Source: Dermatophagoides farinae (Eukaryota > Arthropoda > Arachnida > Sarcoptiformes > Pyroglyphidae). From it: a stretch of 64,000 bases of DNA. The notes under the pieces are model-generated. The model searched no databases, had not been told where the DNA came from, and saw nothing but the letters and a program-made list of their open reading frames with translations. The stretch is from NCBI RefSeq assembly GCF_024713945.1, contig NC_134681.1, positions 3,573,501-3,637,500 on the forward strand, written 5' to 3'. The translations under genes were made by a program, and so were the position numbers. This document shows positions 23,996-43,391 of the stretch, in pieces. Within the stretch, counting starts at the first letter, position 1. The number at the start of each line of letters is the position of its first letter.

Positions 23996-26576
23996 TTACT
24001 GAATTTTGTTTGTCTCTGATTCATTTGTTTCTGGTTTTCCCCATTTATAAGTACCATAAAATCGGAATCCATTTGCAATACAAAAATCATCAGCCTGTTT
24101 AGGACCACGTGATCCATATGTGTATGGTAATGGAACCACTTTTTTCGTTTCAATTTCTTTGAGCAATGGAGTAAATATACGCCAGGCTTCACGTAGTTCA
24201 TCGGTACGTACGAAATGCATTTGTGAACCGGAGAATACATCCAATATAAGTCTTTCATAAGCATCTGGTAATACAACATCTTTGTATCGACTACGATATG
24301 TCAAATCAAGCTCAGTCTCTTCCAAACGGAAAGTCATACCAGGTTCTTTGGTCATCATTTTAATGTAAACGGCTTCACCTGGTTGTACTCTAATCACCAA
24401 TTCATTACGACGGCATTGGCCTTGAAATATGTCACCAGGGACATCACGAAATTGGATACGAACTTCAGTTTTACGTTCATTAAGTGCTTTACCGCATCGT
24501 AAAAAGAATGGTACACCATCCCAACGTTCATTGTTAATCACGCATTTAGCTAAACAAAAAGTGGCCGTCAAAGAATCATTGGGTACGGTTGGATCTTGCA
24601 CATAGCTTTGACGAGAATCTTCAGTCTTGCCATTAGGATCAGAAATATATTGGCCAAGAACAACATCGTCTAGTGACAATGTTTGCATACAACGTAATAC
24701 TTTCACTTTTTCATCTCGTATATCTTCGGCACTTGCTGACACTGGTTTTTCCATAGCAACAAGGGTCAAAATCTGTAACAGATGATTTTGCATTACATCA
24801 CGAATGATGCCAAAATTGTCAAAATAACCACCACGACCGGCTGTACCAAATGGTTCTTTGAATGAAACCTGAATTGACGCTATGTTCTCACGATTCCAGA
24901 TTGGACCAAAAATACGATTAGCGAATCGCAAACCCATCAGATTCTGTACCATTTCTTTGCCCAGATAATGATCAATACGATAGATTTGATTTTCGATGAA
25001 CAGACTGGACAAATGTTTGGACAAAGCTTCGGATGAATCATAATCACGACCAAATGGCTTTTCGATAATGATACGATTCCAGCCACTGGAAACAAATCAA
25101 TAGATAAACAGATGTGTTAGGAAAATAATGTTCAAAAAATGTATCGATTTTCACATTACTCACTTGTTGGACATACAGTGATTATGGATGAGTTGTGTGA
25201 CCGTGCTAAAAACCGTTGGTGGCAATGCCAAATAAAAAAGATAATTGCAAACCTCATTCGGATTGGCCAATTCACGGACAGATGCCTGCAATTTGATAAA
25301 ATCAGCCGCATCATCATAAGATCCTTTAATGTAAAGATTTTGTTTGAGAAATTGATCAAACAATTGTTGTTCGGCATCATTCTCTATACGAATATATGGT
25401 CGCATATTGTTGCCAATGTTTTCCACTGTCAGATTGGATCGTGCATAACCAACGAATACGGTTTTGGCCGGAATTAGATCATCTCTAAATATTGACCTTG
25501 AATTTATGATGTGAAAAAAAATTGATGATTAAATTGATTTGTTTATCATTTTTTACAACCTACCAAAGTGTAGGATAAATTTTCTTTTTGGCCAAATCAC
25601 CCTGTAAAACATAAACAATCAGCGAAAAAAAATTATCGAATCGAATCAATGATCATACCGAAGCACCCATGACAAAGAAAAGATGATGATCGCCAACCTG
25701 ATAGTTGAGCGATTCTCGTATCAAACGTAATGCATCCAACGATATATCCATACTGTCCATTGGTGATGTCGATAAAATCAGTGATGATATTGTTGAATAT
25801 TGATGATTAAATGTTTTGTTGCTTGTAGTAGCTTGATTATTATTATTAAGATTAAAGCTCTCTTCCAATTCAAATTGATCGGCCAATTCTTGTTCAATTA
25901 AATCTTTATCGTCTTCTGATGATGATCTCACTATAATTGAACGACAATCTTCATCAATTATTGATTTTGGCTTCAATGTTTGTTGTTGTTGGTGGTGGTG
26001 GTGCTGGTGGAGCGGATTATTGTCTGAAGAATCTGCAAAACGTTCAGATATAATACTCGATTGATCTGGATCAAGATCAAAATGATGATGAAATGAAGAA
26101 GAAGAAGTAGAAAATGAATAACTTAATGTTGATGATGCTGAATTATGATGTAAATCTTTGGGAATAAAATTTTTCCACTGTTGTTGATTATTATTTGTCA
26201 CTGTTTCTTGTGATGTTTGTTGCAGTGTTAATAATTCATTTTGTTCCAATTTATTTTCACTACTACTTTGTGTTTGATTGTTAATGATTGACGGCTGTGA
26301 CGATTGCAACAAATCGTTATTGATATTGGTGGTAGTGGTGGTGGTGGTGTTTGCCTTCGGCGAATCTATCCAAAGCTGTTTATCACCGGAAAAGCTATGA
26401 TTATTGCCAACACCATTAGCAACAATCAATCCAACGGCTGAATTAGTGGCCGAGGATATTGTGGCTAATTCAGGATTCGTTTTATTATTACGATTACGAT
26501 CGACAGTGGAGACACCACCTGTTTGACATAGACCCATGACGAACACCACACCAAAGACATTATTTCTATTGGCCAT
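23996..26576 (-). CDS. Glucose-6-phosphate 1-dehydrogenase with long N-terminal extension, 4 coding exons, up to 792 aa
   Basis: Coding exons: 26576-25659, 25601-25564, 25496-25164, 25085-23996, all in frame. G6PD oxidises glucose 6-phosphate with NADP+ in the first step of the oxidative pentose phosphate pathway in the cytosol. Visible signatures: nucleotide-binding GASGDLAKKK (split by an intron), [17 protein letters not shown], the substrate-site motif RIDHYLGKE with its catalytic His, [36 protein letters not shown], and the C-terminal YGSRGP and YKWG segments. Residues 273-792 (520 aa) match the usual G6PD length. Before them exon 1 encodes 272 extra residues rich in Asn, Ser, Thr, Gln and His. 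A second in-frame ATG at 25760, in good context (CCAATGG), would give the canonical enzyme. The gene converges on the TMEM177-like gene with 185 bp between stops. Confidence 0.97.
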
Positions 26577-28969
26577 TCATATATTATCACACTATCACAC
26601 TATTTCTCTAATTTTACTAAACAAAAATTAACAAACACACACACATGCAAACACTGAATTAATCTGACTTAATTTCCGGTTTAATTTAAAGAGCAAAAAA
26701 AACAAGTTAATCACGAAATTAACCAAGAGAATACACCAGAAAAAAAGGAGATGATTATTTTGTTGTTGTCGTTGTCGTTGTTGTTGAATTAAAATATTAA
26801 TTTCCATTGAAAATCATTATTGAATTATTGATCGACAATGATGATCAAAGCAAAGCAAAACAAAACAAAACAAAATATTCATGCGTTCAAACACATGAGA
26901 GTGAATGAGGTTCCTTTTTTTGTTCATCGTTTCATTGAAAACAGGTCAATTCAAATGTAAGATTTTCAGAATTCGGAAATTTAACAACAACAACAACAAA
27001 AAAAAACTCAAACAATTATCGATCCAAAAATGATTATGATGATGATGATGATGATGATGATTCATAAATCGACAACAATCGTCTGTCGTTTGAGCTAACG
27101 ATTTTCAAATGACTGACTCATCATCATCATGTGTGTGTGTGTGTATTGTATGTGTTTATGTTATTTTCTTATGAATTTAGATCGATAATTATTACATGGT
27201 TGGCAATGAAAAAAATTTTGAAAAATAAAACACACACACACTCACACAGATACACAGAGAGACATACACAAAACCAATTACTATCTCTATGACAATCTAT
27301 TTTTTTTCAACATTGAAGAAAAACAAAGAAAATCGATAATCAGAGAGAGAGAGAAATGGAGAGAGGGTGAGCATAAGCACCAAGAAAAAAAAACCAATTC
27401 AAACAACTTATGACTCTCTTTATTTTTCTTTCGATTTTTTTTATTGCTTAAATATGACCAATCAATTTAAACAATAACCAAATAACAAAATAAAATAAAG
27501 CAACCGAAAATCATTGTTGCATCAAACGATATTACGAAAGATTGAACAAATTCAAAGACGTTTGGATTACATACACACACACACACCATATTATGATAAT
27601 TGTCAATTGATTAACATACAAATCACTCACCTGATGAATGAATGAATGAATGTGATGATGATTTCACTTAATGGTTAGCCTAGTTGATGATTAAAATCAT
27701 CATCTAGCTTTATATATCAGCTCAATGAATGAATGAAAATGAAAATGTTTGTTTCTGGTTGAGCGGTGTTTCCATATATATATAAATTTTATGATGATTC
27801 CTTGTTTTTTTTAAATCATATATATCCTGGGCGTCTTATTTTTTTTGAAAAAAAACAACACAAGTTTATCGGTGTTAGCGTGCAAGCCAAAAGAGTAAAT
27901 GATGATGATGATGATAGTTGTATGATCAAGTCCTTGAATTTGAGAAAGTGAACAAGAGAGAGGATTGTCATCGAGATGGATTGGCCAAGTGTTGATGGCT
28001 GGTTTTCATTTTTTATTTTTATTTTTTTTTTGTAAGTGGAAAGCATTTATTTGATTCTCTTTTTTTCCAATCAATTTCCACACATATACATGTTAACGAC
28101 GACCACCAAATCTTTTCTATTTTTTTTTGTTGTTGTTATTGGCTCTGCTTATTCAGTTTCTCTGCTTATTCGATGATGATGATCATTCATTCATTCATTG
28201 TTTGATTATTGTTGCTGTTGTCAACGGCATCATAGTTGATGAATATAAAACGGGGAAAAAAAATTTTTTTTTCTTTCTTTTTCTTCAAGAAACTTCAAGG
28301 GAAAATGGGCAGAATTGGTGACAAATGATGACAGTTATTATTGGTGCTTGTGTATATTGTATTGTGTACAGGTGTAGTTTGCCGACTAAACTTGAAGTTT
28401 TTTTTTATATATTTGCTTGATATAAGCTAGCAACAACAACAGCAACAAGGACAAATCTGTCATATAACGAAATCATCATCTGCATCCAGTCATCACTAAC
28501 ACCATCATCATCATTTCATGCATACATTAACTTGGATTCTTGTTGTTGTTGTTGTTGTTGTTGTTGGCCACATAAACCTTTGGCAGCAAGAAAAATTTTA
28601 ATTTTTCCTCATATAATTTTGAATTATGTTGTAAATTTATGAGATGAGATTTTTTTCTTATTTATTTTAGCTGTCAATTTTTTGTTTCGAAATGATGATT
28701 GCTATCAGAAAAAAAAACAAATAAAACAAAAATTTGATGATGAGATGAATTGAGCAAATATTTACATGGCAAATGCACACACACACACAAAACAAACTAA
28801 TCGATCGATGAATCGATTAAGATTCTTGTTTCTATAGAATCTAGATTGATGATAATAACATATGATGATGACAGTATCTATCTATATAGTATATAAAAGC
28901 GGTCTCTATTGACAGATTTTGTAAACACAACATAAATAAACAGACAGACAGACCGACAGCTCTTTTACC
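26577..28969. other. G6PD 5' region and spacer up to the MITE
   Basis: Includes 40 nt of likely G6PD 5' untranslated sequence behind an acceptor (TTTTTGTTTAG, exon start 26616), a putative 1.0-kb first intron, a candidate first exon and TATA box (27631-27716), and about 1.2 kb of repeat-rich DNA: GATGAT near 27038-27061, CA tracts, a GA tract near 27342-27366 and (GTT)n near 28541-28565. No other gene is recognised. Confidence 0.5.
27631..27716 (-). promoter_or_regulatory. Candidate TATA promoter and untranslated first exon of G6PD
   Basis: On the minus strand TATATAAAG (plus 27708-27716) is followed about 30 nt downstream by a plausible start (ATCATCAACT, about 27680), and then by an excellent splice donor CATCAG/GTGAGT at 27631/27630. 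The matching acceptor lies at 26617-26618, 40 nt before the G6PD start codon. Joining them is inference; it fits orientation and spacing, and no other minus-strand gene lies between. Confidence 0.45.
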
Positions 28970-28971
28970 TA

Positions 28972-29170
28972 CACTCATACCCCGCTTAACGCTGCCCCGT
29001 TTAGCGCTGATTCGATATAACGCTGTATAATTACCCTACATTGCATTACATTGTTACATTGTATATGAAGGGTAAAAATGCATTATGTAAAGATAGCCCC
29101 GCTTAGCGCTGTTTCGCTTAACGCTCAGAATTTTTGGAACGTAACCCCCGCGTTAAGCGGGGTATTACTG
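28972..29170. mobile_element. Pogo/Tigger-like MITE (about 199 bp) with TA target duplication
   Basis: The right end reads GGTATTACTG and the left end CACTCATACC, inverted copies with two mismatches. Beyond the ten terminal bases the inverted match continues through CCCGCTTAACGC. TA dinucleotides flank both ends (28970-28971 and 29171-29172). Sub-terminal arms repeat variants of CGCTTAACGCTG and CGTTTAGCGCTG. A CAGTA terminus, TA duplication and GCTTA(A/G)CGC-type ends are typical of pogo/Tigger elements of the Tc1/mariner superfamily. There is no coding capacity, so this is a non-autonomous element. Its GC-rich arms stand out sharply from the surrounding DNA. It ends 130 bp before the PIGQ start codon. 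Confidence 0.8.
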
Positions 29171-29300
29171 TATTTCATCAATGATGATGATGATGATGAT
29201 GATTTTATTGTTGCTCATCATCAATAGACCACGCCATATATTTGTGTGTATATCTGGTGGTTAGATGAACTAAAATAGTGAAAAAAAATTTTTTTTTGCC

Positions 29301-31488
29301 ATGGATCCATTACAATGGATCAATATATTCATGTCTGATCGATTAATGGTCAACAATGTTGATCATTCAAATGATGATGGTGGTCTTTTAGTGTTTGGCC
29401 ATTATGAACGTAGTATTGATGGCCATGGTCTTAATGTAAACATTACGGCTACATTACGACAACGATTCAACTCATCGATAAAACAATCGTTAATGAAAAA
29501 TGATGAAATCGATAATCTAGTCTGTTTGGGACAAATAAATATACTCAACGATTGTTCCAATCTTACAGATCACATTAATAATGGTGATGATAATGAAATG
29601 CAAATGTTTGGCTCGGTTTATTTGCAATTGACTATGCGACAATCCACTAACAGCAACAACAACTATGATGATGATCAATCATTACCATATCATCTTAAAT
29701 CAATCAGATTTATGGGCAAACAATTCATGAATCTGGATAAAGTGTCCATTATTCTATACGATGCATATCGATTAATGCGTTGTCAATCATTTGATCTTTA
29801 TACACCGGGCAACAGGTTGGTACATTGTGACAAAACATTTCTCTAAATTAATTAACTAAATAATAAATTTCTTTAGAATAGAATTCCTAAATTTTGTTTT
29901 GAAAAGTCTGTACGATACATCAATCTTATATGAAAATGGTTATCATCCTAAATGGTCAACAAAAAACGACAATAATGATGCGTTGAATGACAATGATATC
30001 TATTATGATTATATGATTGCCAGACAATTATCCACAACATTCATCTATTATTATGGCCAAGCCAAACGATATAATAATCAAAAATCAGCCATTTGTGATG
30101 ATTTTGCCACCACATTGACTTCTGAACAATCTAGATCATCATTACGATTACCATATTTTATTCTCTATTTATTCTGGTTATTGGATTTGTTGACATTCCA
30201 TAAATCATTGTTTATTGCTCAGTTAAAATTTCGTTTACTACAAATTCGTTATATATTGAATTTGGCTAAACAATCTCCAAACAAACAATCATTATCATTA
30301 TGTAATCTATTGTTTGCCATCATTTTTGATCATATATTAGGTGTAATGGCAATATTACTTGTGTTTCGATATACAAATCATTCACATCTGATGCAACTAG
30401 TCCATACAAATGTTGGTTTATTGTTGAACAAAATCTATAATCTATTATTATTGTTACAAAGTATGCCAGCCGGGCTAAAATTGAATCATCCATTCAATCA
30501 AGCACTATCTCAGGTTATGTTTTATCTAATTTATCTATGGCAAAATTATATGCTCATATTTCAAAAACTTTTTCCTGCAATGACAATTTTTGCCTGTTAT
30601 TTTGGTATATTTGGTATCACTTTTACCATTAGGTAAGTAACCAAAATAAAAAAATTAACTAACCATAAATGGAATATATATATATTAATCAGAAAACAAA
30701 TCAATCTAGTTTATTATCCGATCTATTCAAAATGATTACCGTACACATTTTCCTGTTCTATGGTTATACATCACGTGTTTATAATTTTCAAACAGCCGGC
30801 ATTATATCATTATGGCGATTGTTTCGTGGTAAAAAATATAATCCATTACGTGATCGTATTGATTCATATTCATATGAAAATGTTCATCTTTTTATTGGAA
30901 CAATATTATTCACTGTATTCATATTTCTATTGCCCACCGTATTGATGTACTATGTTGTTATGTTGATATTTCAATTGATTATAATTGCCATCAAACAATG
31001 TAAGTGTATATTTGATATTCATTGTCATTATGTATTCATGTTCACTCTTTCTCTCTCTCTCATTCATAGCTCTTTTCTTTTTCATCGATTTTCTTAGCAC
31101 ATTACCTCTTTACACTGGATGGTTATGGCTAATCAATTCTAACATTGTTTCTGGTCGAATCTATTTTCGTAGAATGATCACCAACAACAACACTAGCAAA
31201 CGTCATGAAAGTGAAATTGGTAATCACCGTAAGCCTGCCATTTTTCGTATGGAAACATTACCTGATTCATTTATGAATCTATTCAATGGCCATAGTGATT
31301 TTGTAGCTCGACAATTGAAACAATTTTTATTGAACAATTCTTATCGTAATGTACCATTGTTTAAATGGAGCACATTTTTCGGTGATGTTATACTTGGCCG
31401 AAATGTTGGTGAAAATCTACCATATTGGTTTTCATTTTTACTCATGTCTATATCATTATTTTTGTTCTATCAATTTCTGGAACCTTGA
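29301..31488 (+). CDS. PIGQ, subunit of the GPI-GlcNAc transferase complex, 4 exons, about 659 aa
   Basis: Exons 29301-29815, 29877-30632, 30710-30999, 31070-31488, in frame throughout. PIG-Q (yeast Gpi1) stabilises the ER-membrane complex that adds GlcNAc to phosphatidylinositol, the first step of GPI-anchor synthesis. The N-terminal third is soluble and poorly conserved. From about residue 255 onward several hydrophobic helices appear. The diagnostic PIG-Q block is present in exon 3: an FLFYGYTSRVYNF segment, then SLWRLFRGKKYNPLRDRIDS, then ENVHLFIGTILFTVFIFLLP. It is followed in exon 4 by STLPLYTGWLWL, corresponding to the vertebrate NSLPLYSLGL region. The protein ends in a further hydrophobic segment (residues about 640-656). 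The exon 3 acceptor was chosen at 30709 because the nearer-upstream AG breaks frame. The start codon follows a MITE closely. Confidence 0.92.
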
Positions 31489-38246
<6,758 letters not shown>

Positions 38247-41200
38247 ATGAAGAGAATTACAACGACCACAACGGCAACGGCAATGGCAACTTTATCGATC
38301 ATCAAGAATATTATTGTGGTTCATCATCATCATTTACTGTTAATAGTAGTGGCTATTTTATTTTATACAACAACTATTGCCAAAACAGCAACAGCTGTTT
38401 ATAAGACCAATCATCCTATTATAGAATCATCACCTAGTGATACATTTTCTTATGTATCCGGTGTAGATCCATATGAACTGCATGATGCAGATCCATCAGT
38501 CACTTATCTTGAATCATTTGCCGTTGCGCCGGGTGTTTTACCTGAATATGATAATAATTATGATGGTTTTGATTATCGTAATGAATATTCGCCAAAATTA
38601 TCATCATTATTTAAAAAATATCTAAAAAGACCATCATATAGTTCATCATATGATGATCATGGCTGTAGTAGCCATGATGATCATTATAGCTTATATGGAC
38701 ATGATTATGAATTGAAAATCGATGAAACTGAAATGAGTTATGCATTTCAAAAAGCCGGTATTAAAATTGAAGACTATGAACGTGCCAATCAAGAATATTT
38801 AGCAAGTGATCCACGTGGTCTGAATTTCAGTGCATATGTTTATGTTGCAACATTGCATTCAAAATATAATGAATTCGTGACCAAAGTGTTGAAAAACAAG
38901 TAAGTAATATCATCATCATTTTATTTCATTATCAAATTGAAACAAAAAAAAATTACCAATCAAACAGGTGGTGGTAAACCACCAGATTTGCAATCACTTT
39001 TACATTGTAAAGGTAAATGCAGACAAATAAATAAAAAAAATTCAACATGATCAGCAAACATAGAAACCATATAAATGTGTCCAGACATTCAAGATTACTC
39101 TTAAAAGATAGATTGACAAAGAAAACAAAAAAAAAATTTAACCTAGTTTAACCTATTGCAAATTAGCATTTTTTTTTTTGAATTTATTTGTTTTATGTGT
39201 TTGTCTACACAATTCACACAATTTTTATATTTGTAACCAGAGGAAAAAAAAATAATAACAAAAAAATTGGTTGTAAATAATCCAAAAAACAAAAAAAAAG
39301 TAATTGGTCTATATTCTATGATTAGAGTCAACATGTGTGTGCGTTTTTTTCATTTCATGAATTTTAATTTTTTGACCTTTTGTTTTTTTTTCGAATGAAA
39401 TCACAAGTGATCATCGCCTGTTGTTGTTGTTTTTCTGGTTTTGGTTTTTATTTTTCTATATTGCGAAATCTGAATAAACAACAAAAAAAACAGGGTGTTG
39501 TTGAACCATTTTTTTGTTGTTGTTGTTGTTGTTCCATGTTAATAATTATTGTGAATGGGCTTGTTTCAAATGGTCATGGTGATGTTCGATAATAATTTTC
39601 GATGTTGACGATAATAATGATGATGATGATGAACAAGAAATACAAAAAAAGGGATGCAGCCCTTTTTTTTCATTTTCCATTGATCATCCATCCATCCATC
39701 CATCCATCCATCTATGCAGCTACATCATCAATGGTACTGATAATGGATAAATCTTGGTAAAAAAATCTTAATCTCAATTTATATCATCAGTCATCATCAT
39801 TGGGTTATATATATTTATTATGAGTACAAGTTATATTTATACGAAAAAAAATTATGTTTTTTTCCGTACAAAAAAAAAAAAAATTTCTTTCCACCTTTAT
39901 TTTCGATTTTTATTTATTTATAAAATTGTTTTCTCCCTCTCTCTCTCCCTCTGTGTGTGTGTGTACACCTGTATTTGGTTATTCTCATCATGAAGGAAAT
40001 GATGACCATATGAGATGACCGTATGAGATGATATTCGAAGATGTTGTTGTTGTTTTTTTTCTCAATAATTGAAAGAGAAACTTGAAAATTATTTTTTTTT
40101 TCTTTCTGGATTACTTAATTTTGTTGTACTTATGTATCAATCACAACAATTTACTACCAAAAAAAAAAAAAAAAAATGATCGTGATAAATGTTTGTGCGT
40201 GTAAAAGATTTGGATGTATTTTATTTTTTACTTTGCCACCACCTGTAGATGTGGATGATGGTGAACAACAACATATGATCTGATAATGAGCTTTCAGTTA
40301 TAATCGGTTTTAGTTTTTTAGTTTTTGTTTTGTTTTAAAATGCCAGAAAATTTAATTATTGCATTCAAGTAGTAGTGATGATGATGATGTTGATGGTTGT
40401 TCACCATTTTTACAATTACAGATCAATGTAATTGTGATTGACAAGTTCCGGTCATTTGTTTGTGTGTGTGTGTGTGTGTTTTTTTTTTATTTTTGATCAT
40501 TGATTGTTGTTGTTGTCGTTGTTGTTGTTGTTTTTTTTCGATCATCGGGTAGATTTGTTGATTTGTTGAATGTTTTGACTAAACAATAAATCAGGATTTG
40601 GTTTTGCCGGGAACATGTTTGTCTCTTGTTAGCTAGACATATAATAACAACTACTATTGAACGATCGATAGATAGATCGATCGATCGGTTAGATTGAGAT
40701 TGACTACTGCATACATCATACATCATCATCACTAGACATTGGCTATCAACGAGGTAATTTAATGAGAAAATTAAAAAAAAACTTGAAATACATGAACCGT
40801 TCCAGGCATTAGATTTGAATCAGTGTGTGTGTGTGTGTGTTGGAAAATCATGAATCATTTTTTTTTGTTTCTATTACGTGCGGAAATGTGTAGCAAACAA
40901 AATGAGAGAAAAAAAAGCATCCGATTGCTTATCTAAATCTGTTAAAAAAAATCTGCTCGTGGTTGTAATATATTTCTAGTGGCAATGGTTGGATATATTG
41001 GTCATCTTTGATTGATGACATATGACAGATATATATGATATTTATGGCCTCAATTTTAAATTTTAAAAAAAATCGATGATGATGATGTTAATGCAATCGC
41101 TTATCATCATGAATGACATTTTGTTTTGGGTTTTACTAGCGTGGTGAAAATTCCTACATTAATGGCTCTCTCCCTCTCTCTCTCTCTTTCTCATTTATAG

Positions 41201-43391
41201 GAAATGTTTGTCCCGTAAAATGGTGGCAACTCAATTGCCAAAAGTAAAAATACCACCAAATCCATGGAAAAAACAAAAATATTGTGAAATGCAATCACCA
41301 GTATCGTTAACTACATATTGTCATCCAGATGAACCATATAGACGTATCGATGGTAAATGTAACAATCTGATGAACACAAATCTAGGATCATCATTTCATT
41401 GTTATCGACGGCTAATGCCTCCCGATTATGCTGATGGCATCCATAAGATTCGTTTGGGCGTCGATAATCGGCCATTACCATCACCACGTTTGATTACTCA
41501 ATTATTGATGCCTGATTTAGATCTAAATGATCCATCATTATCAGCATTACATTTATCATGGGGACAAGTGGTAGCTCATGACACTTTTCGTACCATACAG
41601 AATCTTGGATTGGCTATCGATTGTTGTCGATTAGTGAATCCTGCCACAAAAGCTCAAGCTGCCAGTTCACCTAGCCCAAGTCAGATATTTTTAGATCCAG
41701 CCGGAAATAAAATACCGATACCACATCCAGAATGTTTGCCAATCACTAATTTCATACCGAATAAAGCGACTGAAATGTTCAATCAGATCTGTTTGAATAC
41801 GGTTCGATCAATCGCTTGCAATACCTGTAGTTTGGGACCACGAAATCAAATGAATGCTGCCACTCAATTGCTTGATCTTTCCCATGTTTATGGTGGGAAT
41901 CTGATCAACAATTCTGAATCATTGCGAACTTATATCGGAGGACAATTGTTGACGGATTTTGCCAAAAATGGTGAAATACGAATGGCACCAATGAGCGGCA
42001 AACAAGATACGGATACATTGGATTTGACACCATGTAATCCACCATTGAATAAACCGAATATTGGTTGTTTTCGTACTGGTGATGGTATGCGTGGTAATCA
42101 AAATCCTTTCATTGCATCATTACAAACATTGATCATTAAACGCCATAATCATCATGCAGCCGGACTCCATTTAGTCAATAGCCATTGGTATGATGAACAG
42201 CTATTTCAAGAAGCCAGGTATGTATGATAATTCAATCTAATCAAACAAACAAAACGATAATCAAATTCAACAATTTTTTTTCTCTCTTAGACGATTGACA
42301 ATTGCTGAAATAGTAAAAATTCATTTTGCCGAATATATTCCATTAGTGTTGGGAAAACGTTTGATGAAATATTTTCATTTGGATGTTCGTAGCCATGGTT
42401 ATACTAAATATAATCCACATGTTGATCCATCAAGTATACAAGAATCCGGTACAAGTGCAATGCGTTTTGGTCATAGTCAAACACGATCATTGTATAAAAT
42501 TATCTATGATAATCATGTACACAAAACGACTATTATGCTTAAGGATCGTTTTTTCAATATGGTTGAAGTCTGGAAAGGACAGGTATGAATTAATTTTCCA
42601 CTTTCAAATATAACTAATTATTATTGTTTTGTTTTTATTCATTCAACTAGATAACGCCAATTGTTCGTGGCCTATTGGCTGAATCAGCCAAAAACATTGA
42701 TCCATATGGTGTTATTGATGTGAAAGATTTTCTATTCTTCAATCCAAGACGACCATCCATTGTTGATTTATTTTCCATCAATGTAAATCGTGGACGTGAT
42801 CATGGCATTCCAGCCTATGTTTATCTATTACAATATTGTACTGGTTATGAAATTCATTCATGGAAAGATATGGAAAAATTTATACCGCCTAAAAAAGTGA
42901 AATCATTACGAAAAGTTTATCGGTAAAGTTCTCTCTAGTAATAATTATTATAATTTTCAAATTGAAATTTATCACCGTACAATAGACATTATCGTGACAT
43001 TGATCCATTTGTTGGTGGCTTAATGGAATATCATCTGAAAGGATCACGTGTTGGACCAACATTTGCCTGTTTAATTGGTATCCAATTCTATCATTGGAAA
43101 TATGGTGATCGTCATTATTTTGAACATGGTGGTGAAGTTGGATCATTTACGCCAGGTAATTCACTTGATGATTTAATAGTTAATCATTACTTATCTATTC
43201 TATTTGTAGCTCAATTGAAAGAGATACGTAAAAAAGCTACATTGGCCAATTTAATCTGTAAAACAACACATATGGATTTGATTCAAGTCAGTCCATTCGA
43301 AGAATTATCGACACATAATCCAAAAATGCCTTGTGCATCATTACCTGATTTTAATTATGAATTATGGCGTGAAGGCTATTTGCACAAATGA
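38247..43391 (+). CDS. Secreted animal haem peroxidase (chorion peroxidase/peroxinectin-like), 5 exons, about 879 aa
   Basis: Exons 38247-38899, 41201-42217, 42291-42582, 42651-42922, 42986-43391, in frame. Animal haem peroxidases use H2O2 to oxidise halides or tyrosyl groups outside the cell, for example in cuticle or eggshell cross-linking. The start is placed at MKRITTT because a hydrophobic signal segment (LLLIVVAILFYTTT) follows. Exon 1 otherwise encodes an acidic, Tyr/Asp-rich prodomain. The catalytic domain shows CNNLMN and RRLMPPDYADG, distal His in WGQVVAHDTF (about residue 344), QLLDLSHVYG, the R-x-N-x-x-P segment with catalytic Arg, KRHNHHA, proximal His in MRFGHSQ (about 617), NVNRGRDHG and GPTFACLIG. 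Two residues that normally form ester bonds to haem are changed: Asp before the distal His is Ala, and Glu after the catalytic Arg is Gln. Intron 1 is long (2.3 kb). Confidence 0.93.
38900..41200 (+). other. Long first intron of the peroxidase gene
   Basis: Runs from AA/GTAAGT to CATTTATAG/G. It contains T/A homopolymers, GTT/GATGAT and GT tracts, CATC repeats near 39687-39711 and the GATC-rich palindrome near 40675-40688. A 45-nt segment at 38968-39012 has good splice signals but would insert a stop codon if included. No independent gene is seen. Confidence 0.7.

Noticed and set aside
30669-30709. An in-frame ATG just upstream of PIGQ exon 3
   Set aside because: This stretch lies within the intron; only the acceptor at 30709 restores the PIG-Q reading frame from exon 2.
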